NCBI GenBank assembly: GCA_050633525.1 | Contig: JBOEGR010000013.1 | Coordinates: 1-64,000 of the forward strand | Origin: CANLBN01 sp050633525 | GTDB taxonomy: Bacteria; Pseudomonadota; Gammaproteobacteria; Pseudomonadales; Cellvibrionaceae | Length of the DNA: 64,000 nucleotides | Direction: 5' to 3' | In this document: one piece after another, positions 26,398 through 35,555 of the stretch | Layout: every line of letters begins with the position of its first letter | Position numbering within the stretch: position 1 is the first letter of the stretch | The notes under the pieces: model-generated | Told to the model about the DNA's origin: nothing | Database searches by the model: none | Seen by the model: only the letters and a program-made list of their open reading frames with translations | Program-made: the position numbers and the translations under genes

Positions 26398-26738
26398 ATA
26401 AAATTATTGGAAAATTTCATAAAGGGTAATAAGGAATATTAAATGATTAAAGGGTGTTATGGATATTATTAGGTTGTATGGATACAAAAATAAAGAGAGG
26501 GTTAAAAGGATTTTCTTGAATGTGTCATGTGATGGTTATACGGATATTCGATTAATTAAGAGGGTTAAAGGAATTATAAATGGTTAAAAGGATGTTGGGT
26601 ATATTAAAGGGTGTAGGGATAAAAAACATAGGTTATAGGGAATATTTGGATTAAAGGGTTTTAGGGAGTTGTTTAAGTCTCAAGGATGAGACTGGCAACA
26701 TAATTAAATGAAGTTCATCAAAAAATAAAAGGTTACTC
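26398..26738 (+). other. C-depleted 341-bp leader region with repeated TTAAAGG-type motifs
   Basis: No gene is supported here. From 26401 to about 26670 I count only 7 cytosines in 270 bases, while G is about ten times more frequent. Degenerate short repeats recur: ATTAAAGGGTGT, GAGGGTTAAAAGGAT, GAGGGTTAAAGGAAT, GGTTAAAAGGATG, ATTAAAGGGTGTAGGG, GGATTAAAGGG. GGA trinucleotides occur about 13 times. It lies between the DUF6502 gene and the first lipoprotein. The strand asymmetry suggests a selected or unstructured RNA leader rather than random AT-rich DNA, but no known regulatory element is recognised. Confidence 0.6.
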
Positions 26739-29700
26739 GTGTCACAACTAATAAAATATTCAATTTATATTTTGGTGTCTCTATCACTTATCGCATGTGG
26801 AGGTGGTGGAGGCCAAGATGGCACGGGTAGGCCGCCAAGCAATGAGAGACAAGTAACCTCAGTCGGAACAATTACCAGTGATGACACTTTAACAGTGAAT
26901 GGTGTCGAATATGATACAAGTAATGCCACAGTAATAATTGATAATGAATCTGCTACAGAAGATGAGTTAGAGCTTGGTCAAATTGTTGTGATTAATGGCA
27001 CCTTGGATGAAAGTGGTGATACAGGAACAGCTGAGAGCATTGCCTTCAATACTAATGTGTTAGGCCCCGTTAGTTCTATTACCCCTACAGATAATATTGA
27101 GTTAAATAATAGCTTTGTTGTATTAGGTCAAACGATTAATGTTACACCAGAAACCATTTACGCTGGTAGTCGTTTTGAAAACCCTGAAATGCCAATAGAA
27201 AATAGTAGCGATGGTTTTGACAACATTAACGTGGGCGATCATCTACGTATAGTCGGTTTCATCTCCGCTGAAGGCGAATTAGTTGCGAGTTATATCGAAT
27301 CAATAACAATTCCTGCAGGTGAAATGCCGGGTGAGGGTGATAATCCTTTTTATGAAGTTAATGGCCCTATCAGCAACTTAGATATTACCGCGAGAACCTT
27401 TAACGTCAATGACCTAGTTGTAGATTATTCGGATCTTATTAATGTGGAGCAGCTAGAAAATGGCATATTGGCAGAGGTGCTGGGCTCAAGCTTGGGTAAC
27501 GGCGGTGAACTTTTAGCAAATAGTGTAGTTGTTTTATCAGAAGAAATTGCAGAAGTTGATACTCGTTTAGAGTTAGAAGGCTTTATTACAGTTTTTGATA
27601 GTGCTCAAAGTTTCGAAATAAATGGCTTGAGAATAGAGTCAGATATCAATACCGAAATTGTGGGCGGTACGGTAGAAAATATTGCGCTCAATAAACGAAT
27701 TGAAGTTGAGGGGGATATTGATGGAGATGGAATTCTCGTTGCTGAACGAATCATTATTTTAGCCTCGTATCTTACCAGTCATCGATATGGGGAGCGTTTA
27801 GAATCGAGATCGACAACGTTTTCATGGGCTAATGTCAATGCAGATGAGTATCGACTCACTATTTTAGGAGAGGGTAATGTCTTCTTTGATCAGAATTTTG
27901 ATTCTCAAACCTTCTCAGTAAATGTCGATGACCTGCCTTTCAGTGGAGCGCCTTTAGCCGTAACTCTCTACACGCGACAAGGTGATTTATGGATTGCTGA
28001 ATTTTATTATTTGTTGGCTTTAAATTATGAGTATAACTATGCGGAGTTAGTCAGCCATGCTTCGGGTGATACATTAAATTCAGATGATATTGTATTTGAG
28101 TGGACGAATGTCAATGCAGATGAATACAGATTGACTATCGAAAACAATAGTACTTATTCGTATGACGAAATTTATTCCGAATTTCATAACGAAATTTACA
28201 ACGGTTCAATAACTTCTGCGGTAGTGAATGATTTGCCAGATAGTGGATTGCCGCTAAGAGTTATGCTAGCTACTCGTTTTGGCGATACTTGGTCGACACA
28301 GCAATACATGCTAACCAGTTCTGGAGAGGCTCAAGTTGGTGCCGAAATACTAAGCCATCGTGATGGCGATGCTTTAATTTCAGATGCTATATCTTTCAGT
28401 TGGTCAGATGTTGGCGCGTATCGATATCATATAATAATAGAGAGCGGCAGTAGTTTTATTGCGGAGTATTCTGTTGATAGCAGTGACTTATCAAGAGTAA
28501 TTGAGAGTTTGCCGAGTAATAGTGCAGATATACGAATACGTTTGGTTACAGTTTGGCCTGATGGTAGTAGCTATCAGAATCAAGTCGACTTAATCGGTTC
28601 TAGTGGTCTGCCTGGGGCGCAGTTATTAAATTATTCTAACGGCGATGTCTTGGAGTCTGGCTCTATCAATTTTCAATGGACTGACGTAGGTGCAGATAGC
28701 TACCGTTTGCAAGTTTATAATACAGAAGGAAGCAATAGGTTTTCAGACGAGCTTTTATTTGATAATACTTTATCCTCTAGAAATCACACCATCAACCACC
28801 TGCCTATTGATGGTAGAGAGTTAAGAGTTGTGCTGTCTACACGGCATGGTAGGCATGGTAGCGGTTGGAGTAGCCAGGAATATTTTTTAACAAGTGCCAC
28901 TTTACCTTTGCAGGCCCCCGAGCTAACCAGTCATGAAGATGGAAACACCTTAGGTGCCCCTTCTGGGTGGTTTACTTGGTCAAATGTGAATGCGGATAGG
29001 TACCAACTGATCATTACCCAAGTAGACGGTACGCTGGTTCTTGATCGAACCTTTGCTAGAGATACTCGAACCGCTCTCCTTTCTGGTTTTCCCCGTCGGG
29101 GACAACCGCTCATTGTGCGTTTAATTTCTCAGCATAACTCCATTTATAACGAAACGATAACAAATTTGATTAGTTGGAGTCGCCCAGAATATCTTATAGA
29201 AGGCGGGAATGAAAATGATGTTTTAGAAGGCGGTGTAGATGACGATAGTCTTAGCGGCTTGGGTGGTAATGATGTTATTACTGGTGGTGGAGGTGATGAT
29301 CAAATCTTTGGAGGGGTTGGTAACGATGAGCTTTCAGGTGGAGACGGAAACGATTCACTCTATGGCGGTGTAGGAGATGATATTTACTATATAAATCTAA
29401 ATGAAGGCAATACTGTTATTTTTGAGGACACCCAAAGCCGTTTTACTTCCGCTGGTGATGATACGATACTTTTTGGTTTTGGTATCGCTCCAAATGATTT
29501 ATCTCTTATGCGCATTACTAGCAACTTCTCATCCGGGCCTCTTAGTTTTTTTAGTGATTTATTAATTACGGTTGAGTCAACAGGCCAAACAATACTCATT
29601 GTCGGATTCTACGCTTTTATTAATGAATACGGACTCATCCCTTCGAGCATAAGGCGTATTGAAACCTTTCAATTTGCGGATGGAACCATTTGGGATCTTG

Positions 29701-30311
29701 ATACCATTCTAACAAATACGGTAAATACTTCAGCTAGTGAAATGGATGATTATCTTACGCTGCCTAATTTTGGTAGTACTGTTGAGGCCGGAGGTGGTAA
29801 TGACGATATTTTAGGCGGTGATGGTAACGATATTATTGATGGCGGTAGTGGAGACGATTTTATTTTGGCATGGCATGGCGATGACAGAATTAGTACTGGT
29901 ACAGGTAATGACGAGATTATTGGTGGCCGTGGTGATGACATTATTATCATTAATTCAATGCTTGGAGATCATACAACGATAAGCGGCGGTCAAGGTAATG
30001 ATACTTATCGATATAAAATGAATGCCGGTAATGTATTGATCGATGACTATAGATTTAGGGGTTTCTTTGTGTTTAACGATATTGAACAGCTTTATCTTGA
30101 TGATGGCATCACACCTTTGGATATTAGTCTATCTAGAAATGAGCGAAATGACATTCTTATAACAATCCTAAATACGGGCAGCGTTATTACTATTGAATTT
30201 GGTTATGCATCAGGGCGCCGGCGAGGGCAAATAGATAGTATTGTTTTCAGTGATGGTACTGAGTGGGATGCACTAACATTTTCTTCAATGGCAGTACCCA
30301 TTAATGAATAA
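26739..30311 (+). CDS. modular RTX lipoprotein A (DUF5666-like repeats + FN3-like modules + RTX calcium-binding repeats)
   Basis: A 1190-residue predicted lipoprotein. GTG start with AAAAGG upstream; the signal peptide ends in lipobox LIAC, followed by GGGGGQDGTGRPP. Residues about 38-345: four DUF5666-like beta modules (for example SVGTITSDDTLTVNGVEYD, VLGQTINVTPETIYAG). Residues about 346-812: five FN3-like modules of roughly 80-100 residues, each opening with a SHxxGDxL-type turn and W(A/T/S)(N/D)V(N/G)AxxYRL. Residues about 820-884 and 1016-1069: RTX nonapeptide repeats (GGxGNDxLxGGxGDD). Between and after them lie hemolysin-type calcium-binding-related domains (LLITVESTGQTILI, FQFADGTIWDLDTI). 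Likely surface or periplasm anchored; the ligand or adhesive target is unknown. First of three paralogues. Confidence 0.85.
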   Translation: MSQLIKYSIYILVSLSLIACGGGGGQDGTGRPPSNERQVTSVGTITSDDTLTVNGVEYDTSNATVIIDNESATEDELELGQIVVINGTLDESGDTGTAESIAFNTNVLGPVSSITPTDNIELNNSFVVLGQTINVTPETIYAGSRFENPEMPIENSSDGFDNINVGDHLRIVGFISAEGELVASYIESITIPAGEMPGEGDNPFYEVNGPISNLDITARTFNVNDLVVDYSDLINVEQLENGILAEVLGSSLGNGGELLANSVVVLSEEIAEVDTRLELEGFITVFDSAQSFEINGLRIESDINTEIVGGTVENIALNKRIEVEGDIDGDGILVAERIIILASYLTSHRYGERLESRSTTFSWANVNADEYRLTILGEGNVFFDQNFDSQTFSVNVDDLPFSGAPLAVTLYTRQGDLWIAEFYYLLALNYEYNYAELVSHASGDTLNSDDIVFEWTNVNADEYRLTIENNSTYSYDEIYSEFHNEIYNGSITSAVVNDLPDSGLPLRVMLATRFGDTWSTQQYMLTSSGEAQVGAEILSHRDGDALISDAISFSWSDVGAYRYHIIIESGSSFIAEYSVDSSDLSRVIESLPSNSADIRIRLVTVWPDGSSYQNQVDLIGSSGLPGAQLLNYSNGDVLESGSINFQWTDVGADSYRLQVYNTEGSNRFSDELLFDNTLSSRNHTINHLPIDGRELRVVLSTRHGRHGSGWSSQEYFLTSATLPLQAPELTSHEDGNTLGAPSGWFTWSNVNADRYQLIITQVDGTLVLDRTFARDTRTALLSGFPRRGQPLIVRLISQHNSIYNETITNLISWSRPEYLIEGGNENDVLEGGVDDDSLSGLGGNDVITGGGGDDQIFGGVGNDELSGGDGNDSLYGGVGDDIYYINLNEGNTVIFEDTQSRFTSAGDDTILFGFGIAPNDLSLMRITSNFSSGPLSFFSDLLITVESTGQTILIVGFYAFINEYGLIPSSIRRIETFQFADGTIWDLDTILTNTVNTSASEMDDYLTLPNFGSTVEAGGGNDDILGGDGNDIIDGGSGDDFILAWHGDDRISTGTGNDEIIGGRGDDIIIINSMLGDHTTISGGQGNDTYRYKMNAGNVLIDDYRFRGFFVFNDIEQLYLDDGITPLDISLSRNERNDILITILNTGSVITIEFGYASGRRRGQIDSIVFSDGTEWDALTFSSMAVPINE
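26811..27780 (+). repeat. long direct repeat, copy 1 (DUF5666 region of lipoprotein A)
   Basis: About 970 bp encoding residues about 25-347 of lipoprotein A are nearly identical, base for base over long stretches, to 30408-31374 in lipoprotein B (one codon shorter). For example, TGGCACGGGTAGGCCGCCAA and AGTGATGACACTTTAACAGT occur in both. The similarity drops sharply where the FN3-like modules begin, which points to recent duplication or gene conversion of the 5' half. Confidence 0.85.
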
Positions 30312-30335
30312 TATTCTTTATAAAAGATAAAAATA

Positions 30336-33101
30336 ATGAAAAATTTAAATGCTTATATATTTGTTCTTATTCTCTCATGCCTTCAATTAGCATGCGGTGG
30401 AGGTGGTGGCCAAGATGGCACGGGTAGGCCGCCAAGTAATGAAAGACAAGTGACATCAGTCGGAACAATTACTAGTGATGACACTTTAACAGTGAATGGT
30501 GTCGAATATGATACAAGTAATGCCATAGTAACAATTGATAATGAACTTGGTACAGAGGATGAGTTAGAGCTTGGTCAAATTGTAGTAGTCAATGGCACCT
30601 TAGATGAAAGTGGTGAGACGGGAACCGCTGAGAATATTAGTTTTAATACTAATGTCCTAGGCCCTGTTAGTTCTATCACTCCTGCAGATAATGTTGAGTT
30701 AAATAATAGTTTTGTTGTATTAGGTCAAACGATTAATGTCACGCCAGAAACTATTTATGTCGGCAGTAATTTTATAGAGCCTGAAACTCCGATCGAAAAT
30801 GGGCGTGATGATTTTGACAATATTAGTGTAGGCGATCATCTACGTATAGTCGGTTTTCTCTCCGCTGAAGACGAATTAGTTGCGAGTTATATTGAATCAA
30901 TAACAATTCCTGCAGGTGAAATGCCGGGTGAGGGTGATAACCCTTTTTATGAAGTTAATGGCCCTATCAGTAATTTAGATATTACCGCGAGAACCTTTAA
31001 CGTCAATGACCTAGTTGTAGATTATTCGGATCTTATTAATGCGGAGCAGCTAGAAAATGGCATATTGGTAGAAGTGCTGGGCTCAAGCTTGAGTAACGGC
31101 GATGAACTTTTAGCAAATAGTGTCGTTGTTTTATCAGAAGATATTGCAGAAGTTGATACTCGTTTAGAGTTAGAAGGCTTTATTACAGTTTTTGATAGTG
31201 CTCAAAGCTTTGAGATTAATGGTCTGAGAATAGAATCAGATATCAATACCGAGATTGTGGGTGGTACGGCAGAGAATATTGCGCTTAATAAACGGATTGA
31301 AGTTGAAGGTGAGGTTGACGGAGATGGTGTATTGATTGCTGAAAGAATTATTTTTGCATCTTATATTACCAGTCATTCCAGTGGTGATATATTGAATTCT
31401 AGGAGCACACTTTTTAGGTGGTCTGATGTATTTGCAGATGAATATCGTTTACAGATTTACGATGATAGCTTAAATGATGAAATAATATTCGATCAGTTTT
31501 TTGATGGTGCCAGAGGCGCTAATAGTAGACTTGCTCAAATCAGGCATTTGCCAATCGATGGTCGTCAATTACGTCTTGTTTTATCCACTCGTCATGCAAG
31601 TACTTGGGGGAGCCAAGAATATTTTTTAACTAGCGCGACCTTACCGTTTGAGGCTTCTAGATTGCGTTATCCTCGTAATCATTCTGTATTGGATTCCGAA
31701 GAAGTACTGTTTTTTTGGGCGAATGTTAATGCAGATACTTATCGAATTAGAATTAATAGTTTAGACGGTGAGGTATTAGCTGATCAGAGTTTTGGTAGAG
31801 ATCAATTCAGTGGCGTTATTGGATCATTACCTCATAATGGTGAACCTATTACTCTTACCGTTATTACCCAGTACGGAGACCTTTTGTATGAACAAAATTA
31901 CAATCTAATAAGTTATAACGGTAATGACGCTGTTGTTATAAATGGTACGGAAGATTCTGATACCCTCAACGAAGAGAATGTCAATGAAAATTTAACCGTA
32001 AATGGCTATGGAGGCGATGACGAGATTTCTGGTGGCTTGGGAAATGATATTATAAATGGTGGTTCCGGTAACGATATGCTTTCAGGTGGAGATGGACATG
32101 ATTCGTTATATGGCGGTTTCGGTAACGATATACTTTCGGGTGGCAATGGGCACGATTCGTTACATGGTGCTGAAGGAAGTGATACCTACTATATTAATGT
32201 TAATGAAGGAATCACTATCATCAATGATGCAACTGGGGAGTTTTTTGATAGCGGTCATGACATCATAATTTTCGGTTTTGGTATTTCTCCAGATGATTTG
32301 TCAATGGCACGCATTGAAAGTTTCTTCCCTTTGAACTTTGATATTGCTTATGATTTATTGATTACCGTTGAGTCAACAGGTCAGACAATCCTTATTGAAA
32401 GGTTTTATTTTTATACGGATTATAATGATAATTCGGTTGTTAGTGAGGGTTACATAGAAGAGTTTCAATTTGCTGATGGGACAAGCTGGGATATTGATAC
32501 TATATTGGCTAACGTTGAAAATACTATTGGCACCGAAATGGATGATTATCTTACCTTGACGCATGCAGGGGTTTCAGCAGAAGGAGCGGGTGGTAATGAT
32601 AATATCTTAGGAGGAGATGGTAACGATACCTTAAATGGCGGGCCGGGTGATGACATCATTCATGGCTGGTTTGGTAACGATACAATTATGAGTGGAACAG
32701 GAAATGATATTATTTTCGCAGGTCATGGAAGCGATACAATCATTATCAATTCTAATGTTGGAGATAATACAAGAGTAGATGGTGGTGGTTTGGGTAATGA
32801 TACATATCATTACTTTGCTAACTCTGGTGATGCTCTAATCGAAATCCCCATTAATAGCCATAATTGGTATGAGTGGACACATCAACTTTTTCTCGACGGT
32901 GGAATAACTCCTTCCGATATCTCGATAAGTACAGACCTAAATGATATTTTTATTACAATTCTTGATACAGGAAGTATTATCAGATTGAGAGATGCTTTTA
33001 CTCAAGACCCTATTTTACAGCAATTAGACTTTATTGTTTTTAGTGATGGTACTCGTTGGGATGCACTAACATTTTCTTCAATGGCGGTACCTGTTGAATG
33101 A
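30336..33101 (+). CDS. modular RTX lipoprotein B (paralogue of A with fewer FN3-like modules)
   Basis: A 921-residue predicted lipoprotein with lipobox LACGGGGGQDGTGRPP. The DUF5666-like region (residues about 25-340) is almost the same as that of lipoprotein A. Only two FN3-like modules follow (about 343-545: ITSHSSGDILNSRSTLFRW and LFFWANVNADTYRIR). RTX repeats lie at about 554-620 (GGLGNDIINGGSGNDML) and 748-806 (GGNDNILGGDGNDTL). The C-terminus SDGTRWDALTFSSMAVP nearly equals that of A. It starts 24 bp after A, and its stop overlaps the start of lipoprotein C (ATGA), so the three are one operon. The middle differs from A while both ends are conserved. Confidence 0.85.
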   Translation: MKNLNAYIFVLILSCLQLACGGGGGQDGTGRPPSNERQVTSVGTITSDDTLTVNGVEYDTSNAIVTIDNELGTEDELELGQIVVVNGTLDESGETGTAENISFNTNVLGPVSSITPADNVELNNSFVVLGQTINVTPETIYVGSNFIEPETPIENGRDDFDNISVGDHLRIVGFLSAEDELVASYIESITIPAGEMPGEGDNPFYEVNGPISNLDITARTFNVNDLVVDYSDLINAEQLENGILVEVLGSSLSNGDELLANSVVVLSEDIAEVDTRLELEGFITVFDSAQSFEINGLRIESDINTEIVGGTAENIALNKRIEVEGEVDGDGVLIAERIIFASYITSHSSGDILNSRSTLFRWSDVFADEYRLQIYDDSLNDEIIFDQFFDGARGANSRLAQIRHLPIDGRQLRLVLSTRHASTWGSQEYFLTSATLPFEASRLRYPRNHSVLDSEEVLFFWANVNADTYRIRINSLDGEVLADQSFGRDQFSGVIGSLPHNGEPITLTVITQYGDLLYEQNYNLISYNGNDAVVINGTEDSDTLNEENVNENLTVNGYGGDDEISGGLGNDIINGGSGNDMLSGGDGHDSLYGGFGNDILSGGNGHDSLHGAEGSDTYYINVNEGITIINDATGEFFDSGHDIIIFGFGISPDDLSMARIESFFPLNFDIAYDLLITVESTGQTILIERFYFYTDYNDNSVVSEGYIEEFQFADGTSWDIDTILANVENTIGTEMDDYLTLTHAGVSAEGAGGNDNILGGDGNDTLNGGPGDDIIHGWFGNDTIMSGTGNDIIFAGHGSDTIIINSNVGDNTRVDGGGLGNDTYHYFANSGDALIEIPINSHNWYEWTHQLFLDGGITPSDISISTDLNDIFITILDTGSIIRLRDAFTQDPILQQLDFIVFSDGTRWDALTFSSMAVPVE
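30408..31374 (+). repeat. long direct repeat, copy 2 (DUF5666 region of lipoprotein B)
   Basis: Second copy of the roughly 970-bp repeat starting at 26811. Differences are scattered single bases, mostly at third codon positions, plus one missing codon near the end (RIIF instead of RIIIL). The copies lie about 3.6 kb apart in direct orientation and could recombine to delete or exchange the intervening FN3/RTX part. Confidence 0.85.
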
Positions 33102-35482
33102 AAAATATAAATAAATACCTCATTTTATTTATTGTTCTTTTCTTTCAGATTTCATGTGGAGGGGGGAGTACTCAAGATGGAACAGGTCGGCCACCTAATA
33201 ATGAAAGGCAGGTAACATCTGTTGGGGCTATTACCGATGATGCAACGTTAACGGTCAATGGCGTCGAATATGATACTAGTCAAGCTGAAGTAACGATCGA
33301 TAATGAAGAAGGTGCTATCGATCAGCTAAGTTTAGGACACATTGTTGTTGTTAACGGCACGCTTGATGAAAGTGGTCAAACAGGAACAGCAGATAATATT
33401 ACTTTTAATACGACTATCTTCGCGCCAATAGAATCAATATCTAAAACAAATGAAGAGAATAAAAGTTTTATTGTATTAGGCCAAACAGTGAATACCACGG
33501 CTGATACTTTATACGTAGGAGAAGACTTTAATCATTTTGATGATATTCGTGGGGAAGGCAACTTACGTATCGTTGGGTTTGTATCTGAAAATGGATCGTT
33601 GGTAGCAACCTACATAGAAAAGGTATCCCTGAACCCGAACGATATTCCCGGACAAAGTGGCATTCCTTTTTATGAGCTGAATGGGGAAATTAAAAACTTA
33701 AATACAGCAAATGCTACCTTTGAAATAAATAATGCTCAAATTAGTTATAGTGATGCAGCGGTAGTGGACACGCTAAGTAATGGCATTGAAGTCGAAGTCT
33801 TAATGTCTCAGCTTAACTCCGAAGATAATTTGTCGGCTGAGTTCGTCAATGTGATTAACATTGACTTCGGTGATGAGTCAGATTTGGTCGAACTCGAAGG
33901 CTTAGTTCAATTTTTTGCTCCACTGTTAGGTTATTTAGAAATCAGCAATACCCGAATTAATTTAGATCGAAACACTCAATATATTGGAGGGGAAGTTGGT
34001 CGTTTAGATTTAGATCAAAAAATAGAAGTAGAGGGTTTCATTAATGCTAATGGAGATATTGTTGCTACTAGAATCATTTTCTTAACTTCTGCTCTTACTA
34101 GTCATATTAGTTCCGATATCTTATCGTCTGATATTGTGACATTTCGTTGGGAAGATGTAGAGGCGGATGAGTATCGTCTACAAGTATCTAGCGATGGTTA
34201 TAGTTTTTATGATGAATATCATACAGGTTCTACTTTTGAAGCTGTCGTCAATGGATTACCTGTGAATGGAATAGGATTAATAGTAGACCTTCATACAAAA
34301 AATCGAAATATATGGTCGAGCCAACGATATTTTTTAAGAAGCGTTAATCAATTGGGTGAATTACCGAAGGCAGAGTTGGTTGGCTATAACGATGGTGAGG
34401 TTTTGATATCGGATAGTATGCTGCTCGAATGGTCTGATGTGGGAGCTGATGAATATAGGGTTCGAATAGCGAGTGGTGAGCGCACTTTTTACGATGAACT
34501 CTATAGTGATTCGATACCAATACAAATAAATTCTCTACCAACCAATGGTGCTAGCTTAGATATAACAATATTCACTCGTTATGAAAATAGTTGGTTTAAT
34601 AATCAATATATATTAATTAGTCATAGCGATCTTGATAACTCAGAATTAATTAGTCATACCGACGGCGATACGCTGGACTCTAATAGTGTTGTATTTTCTT
34701 GGTCTGATGTGGGAGCTGATGAATATAAATTATTTGTTGAAACTCCCGAGAGAGGTATTTTTCATGAGCAGTATTATGATTCAGCCGTACAGTCTGTCAC
34801 GCTAGAAAATTTACCCAGCCATGGAGAGTTGTTAACACTTAAGCTCTCTACACGACATGGAAACGGTTGGGTTACACGTGAATACTTATTGTTTTGTCGA
34901 GATTTGCAGGCAGCGAGATTATATAGCCATAGAACAGGCGATCAACTCGATTCATCTACAGATACTTTTTCATGGAATGATGTCAATGCAAATGAATATA
35001 GGCTTCTATTATATAACAGCGGTAGTATTTTTTATGATCAGCATTTTGGTCGACAAACACTGTCGATAGAAGTGAGCAACTTGCCAGAAAATGGATCCTT
35101 TTTTGATGCCTACCTATACACCCGCCATGGTAGTAATTGGTCATTTCCAGAGTTTGTTGTTTTGCAAAGTCAAGAGCGTTTAATTAACTCTAGATTATTA
35201 AATATAAACTCCGGTGATCGTCTAAACTCAGATGAAATAGTATTTAATTGGGAAGATGTAAATGCCGAAGAATATCGATTTGTATTGTGGGAAGAAGAAA
35301 GTAATGATTTTATATTTACGCAATACTCAAACGGCCAGAGCACATCCTTATCTATAAAAGGTATACCTACAAACGGTGAAAAATTAAAAGCTAGGTTGTA
35401 CACCCGGCACGGAAAAGGATGGGCTTATCATGTTTATGATTTTACTGCGCCAAATTTCAATTTGAGTTTACGAAAAAATTAA
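33098..35482 (+). CDS. modular lipoprotein C (DUF5666-like repeats + five FN3-like modules, no RTX)
   Basis: A 794-residue predicted lipoprotein with signal peptide, lipobox QISCGGG and then TQDGTGRPPNNERQVTS, the same opening as A and B but more diverged. DUF5666-like modules span about 38-330. Five FN3-like modules start near residues 332, 426, 515, 607 and 699, with the recurrent core SHTDGDTLDSNSVVFSWSDV and ADEYKL, and a closing LSTRHGNGWVTREYLL. The protein ends after the fifth module; there are no RTX repeats. It overlaps the end of B by 4 bp (ATGA). Whether it is a complete design or has lost an RTX tail cannot be told from this window. Confidence 0.83.
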   Translation: MKNINKYLILFIVLFFQISCGGGSTQDGTGRPPNNERQVTSVGAITDDATLTVNGVEYDTSQAEVTIDNEEGAIDQLSLGHIVVVNGTLDESGQTGTADNITFNTTIFAPIESISKTNEENKSFIVLGQTVNTTADTLYVGEDFNHFDDIRGEGNLRIVGFVSENGSLVATYIEKVSLNPNDIPGQSGIPFYELNGEIKNLNTANATFEINNAQISYSDAAVVDTLSNGIEVEVLMSQLNSEDNLSAEFVNVINIDFGDESDLVELEGLVQFFAPLLGYLEISNTRINLDRNTQYIGGEVGRLDLDQKIEVEGFINANGDIVATRIIFLTSALTSHISSDILSSDIVTFRWEDVEADEYRLQVSSDGYSFYDEYHTGSTFEAVVNGLPVNGIGLIVDLHTKNRNIWSSQRYFLRSVNQLGELPKAELVGYNDGEVLISDSMLLEWSDVGADEYRVRIASGERTFYDELYSDSIPIQINSLPTNGASLDITIFTRYENSWFNNQYILISHSDLDNSELISHTDGDTLDSNSVVFSWSDVGADEYKLFVETPERGIFHEQYYDSAVQSVTLENLPSHGELLTLKLSTRHGNGWVTREYLLFCRDLQAARLYSHRTGDQLDSSTDTFSWNDVNANEYRLLLYNSGSIFYDQHFGRQTLSIEVSNLPENGSFFDAYLYTRHGSNWSFPEFVVLQSQERLINSRLLNINSGDRLNSDEIVFNWEDVNAEEYRFVLWEEESNDFIFTQYSNGQSTSLSIKGIPTNGEKLKARLYTRHGKGWAYHVYDFTAPNFNLSLRKN

Positions 35483-35555
35483 ATAATTATTAAAAAGGAT
35501 TTTATATGTTTGCTAACTATTTATTAAAACCACTTAAATATTATTTGGTGGTTAT

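Noticed and set aside
29200..29950. CRISPR-like or tandem DNA repeat array
   Set aside because: The repeats are coding RTX nonapeptides with degenerate DNA; there are no spacers of constant length.
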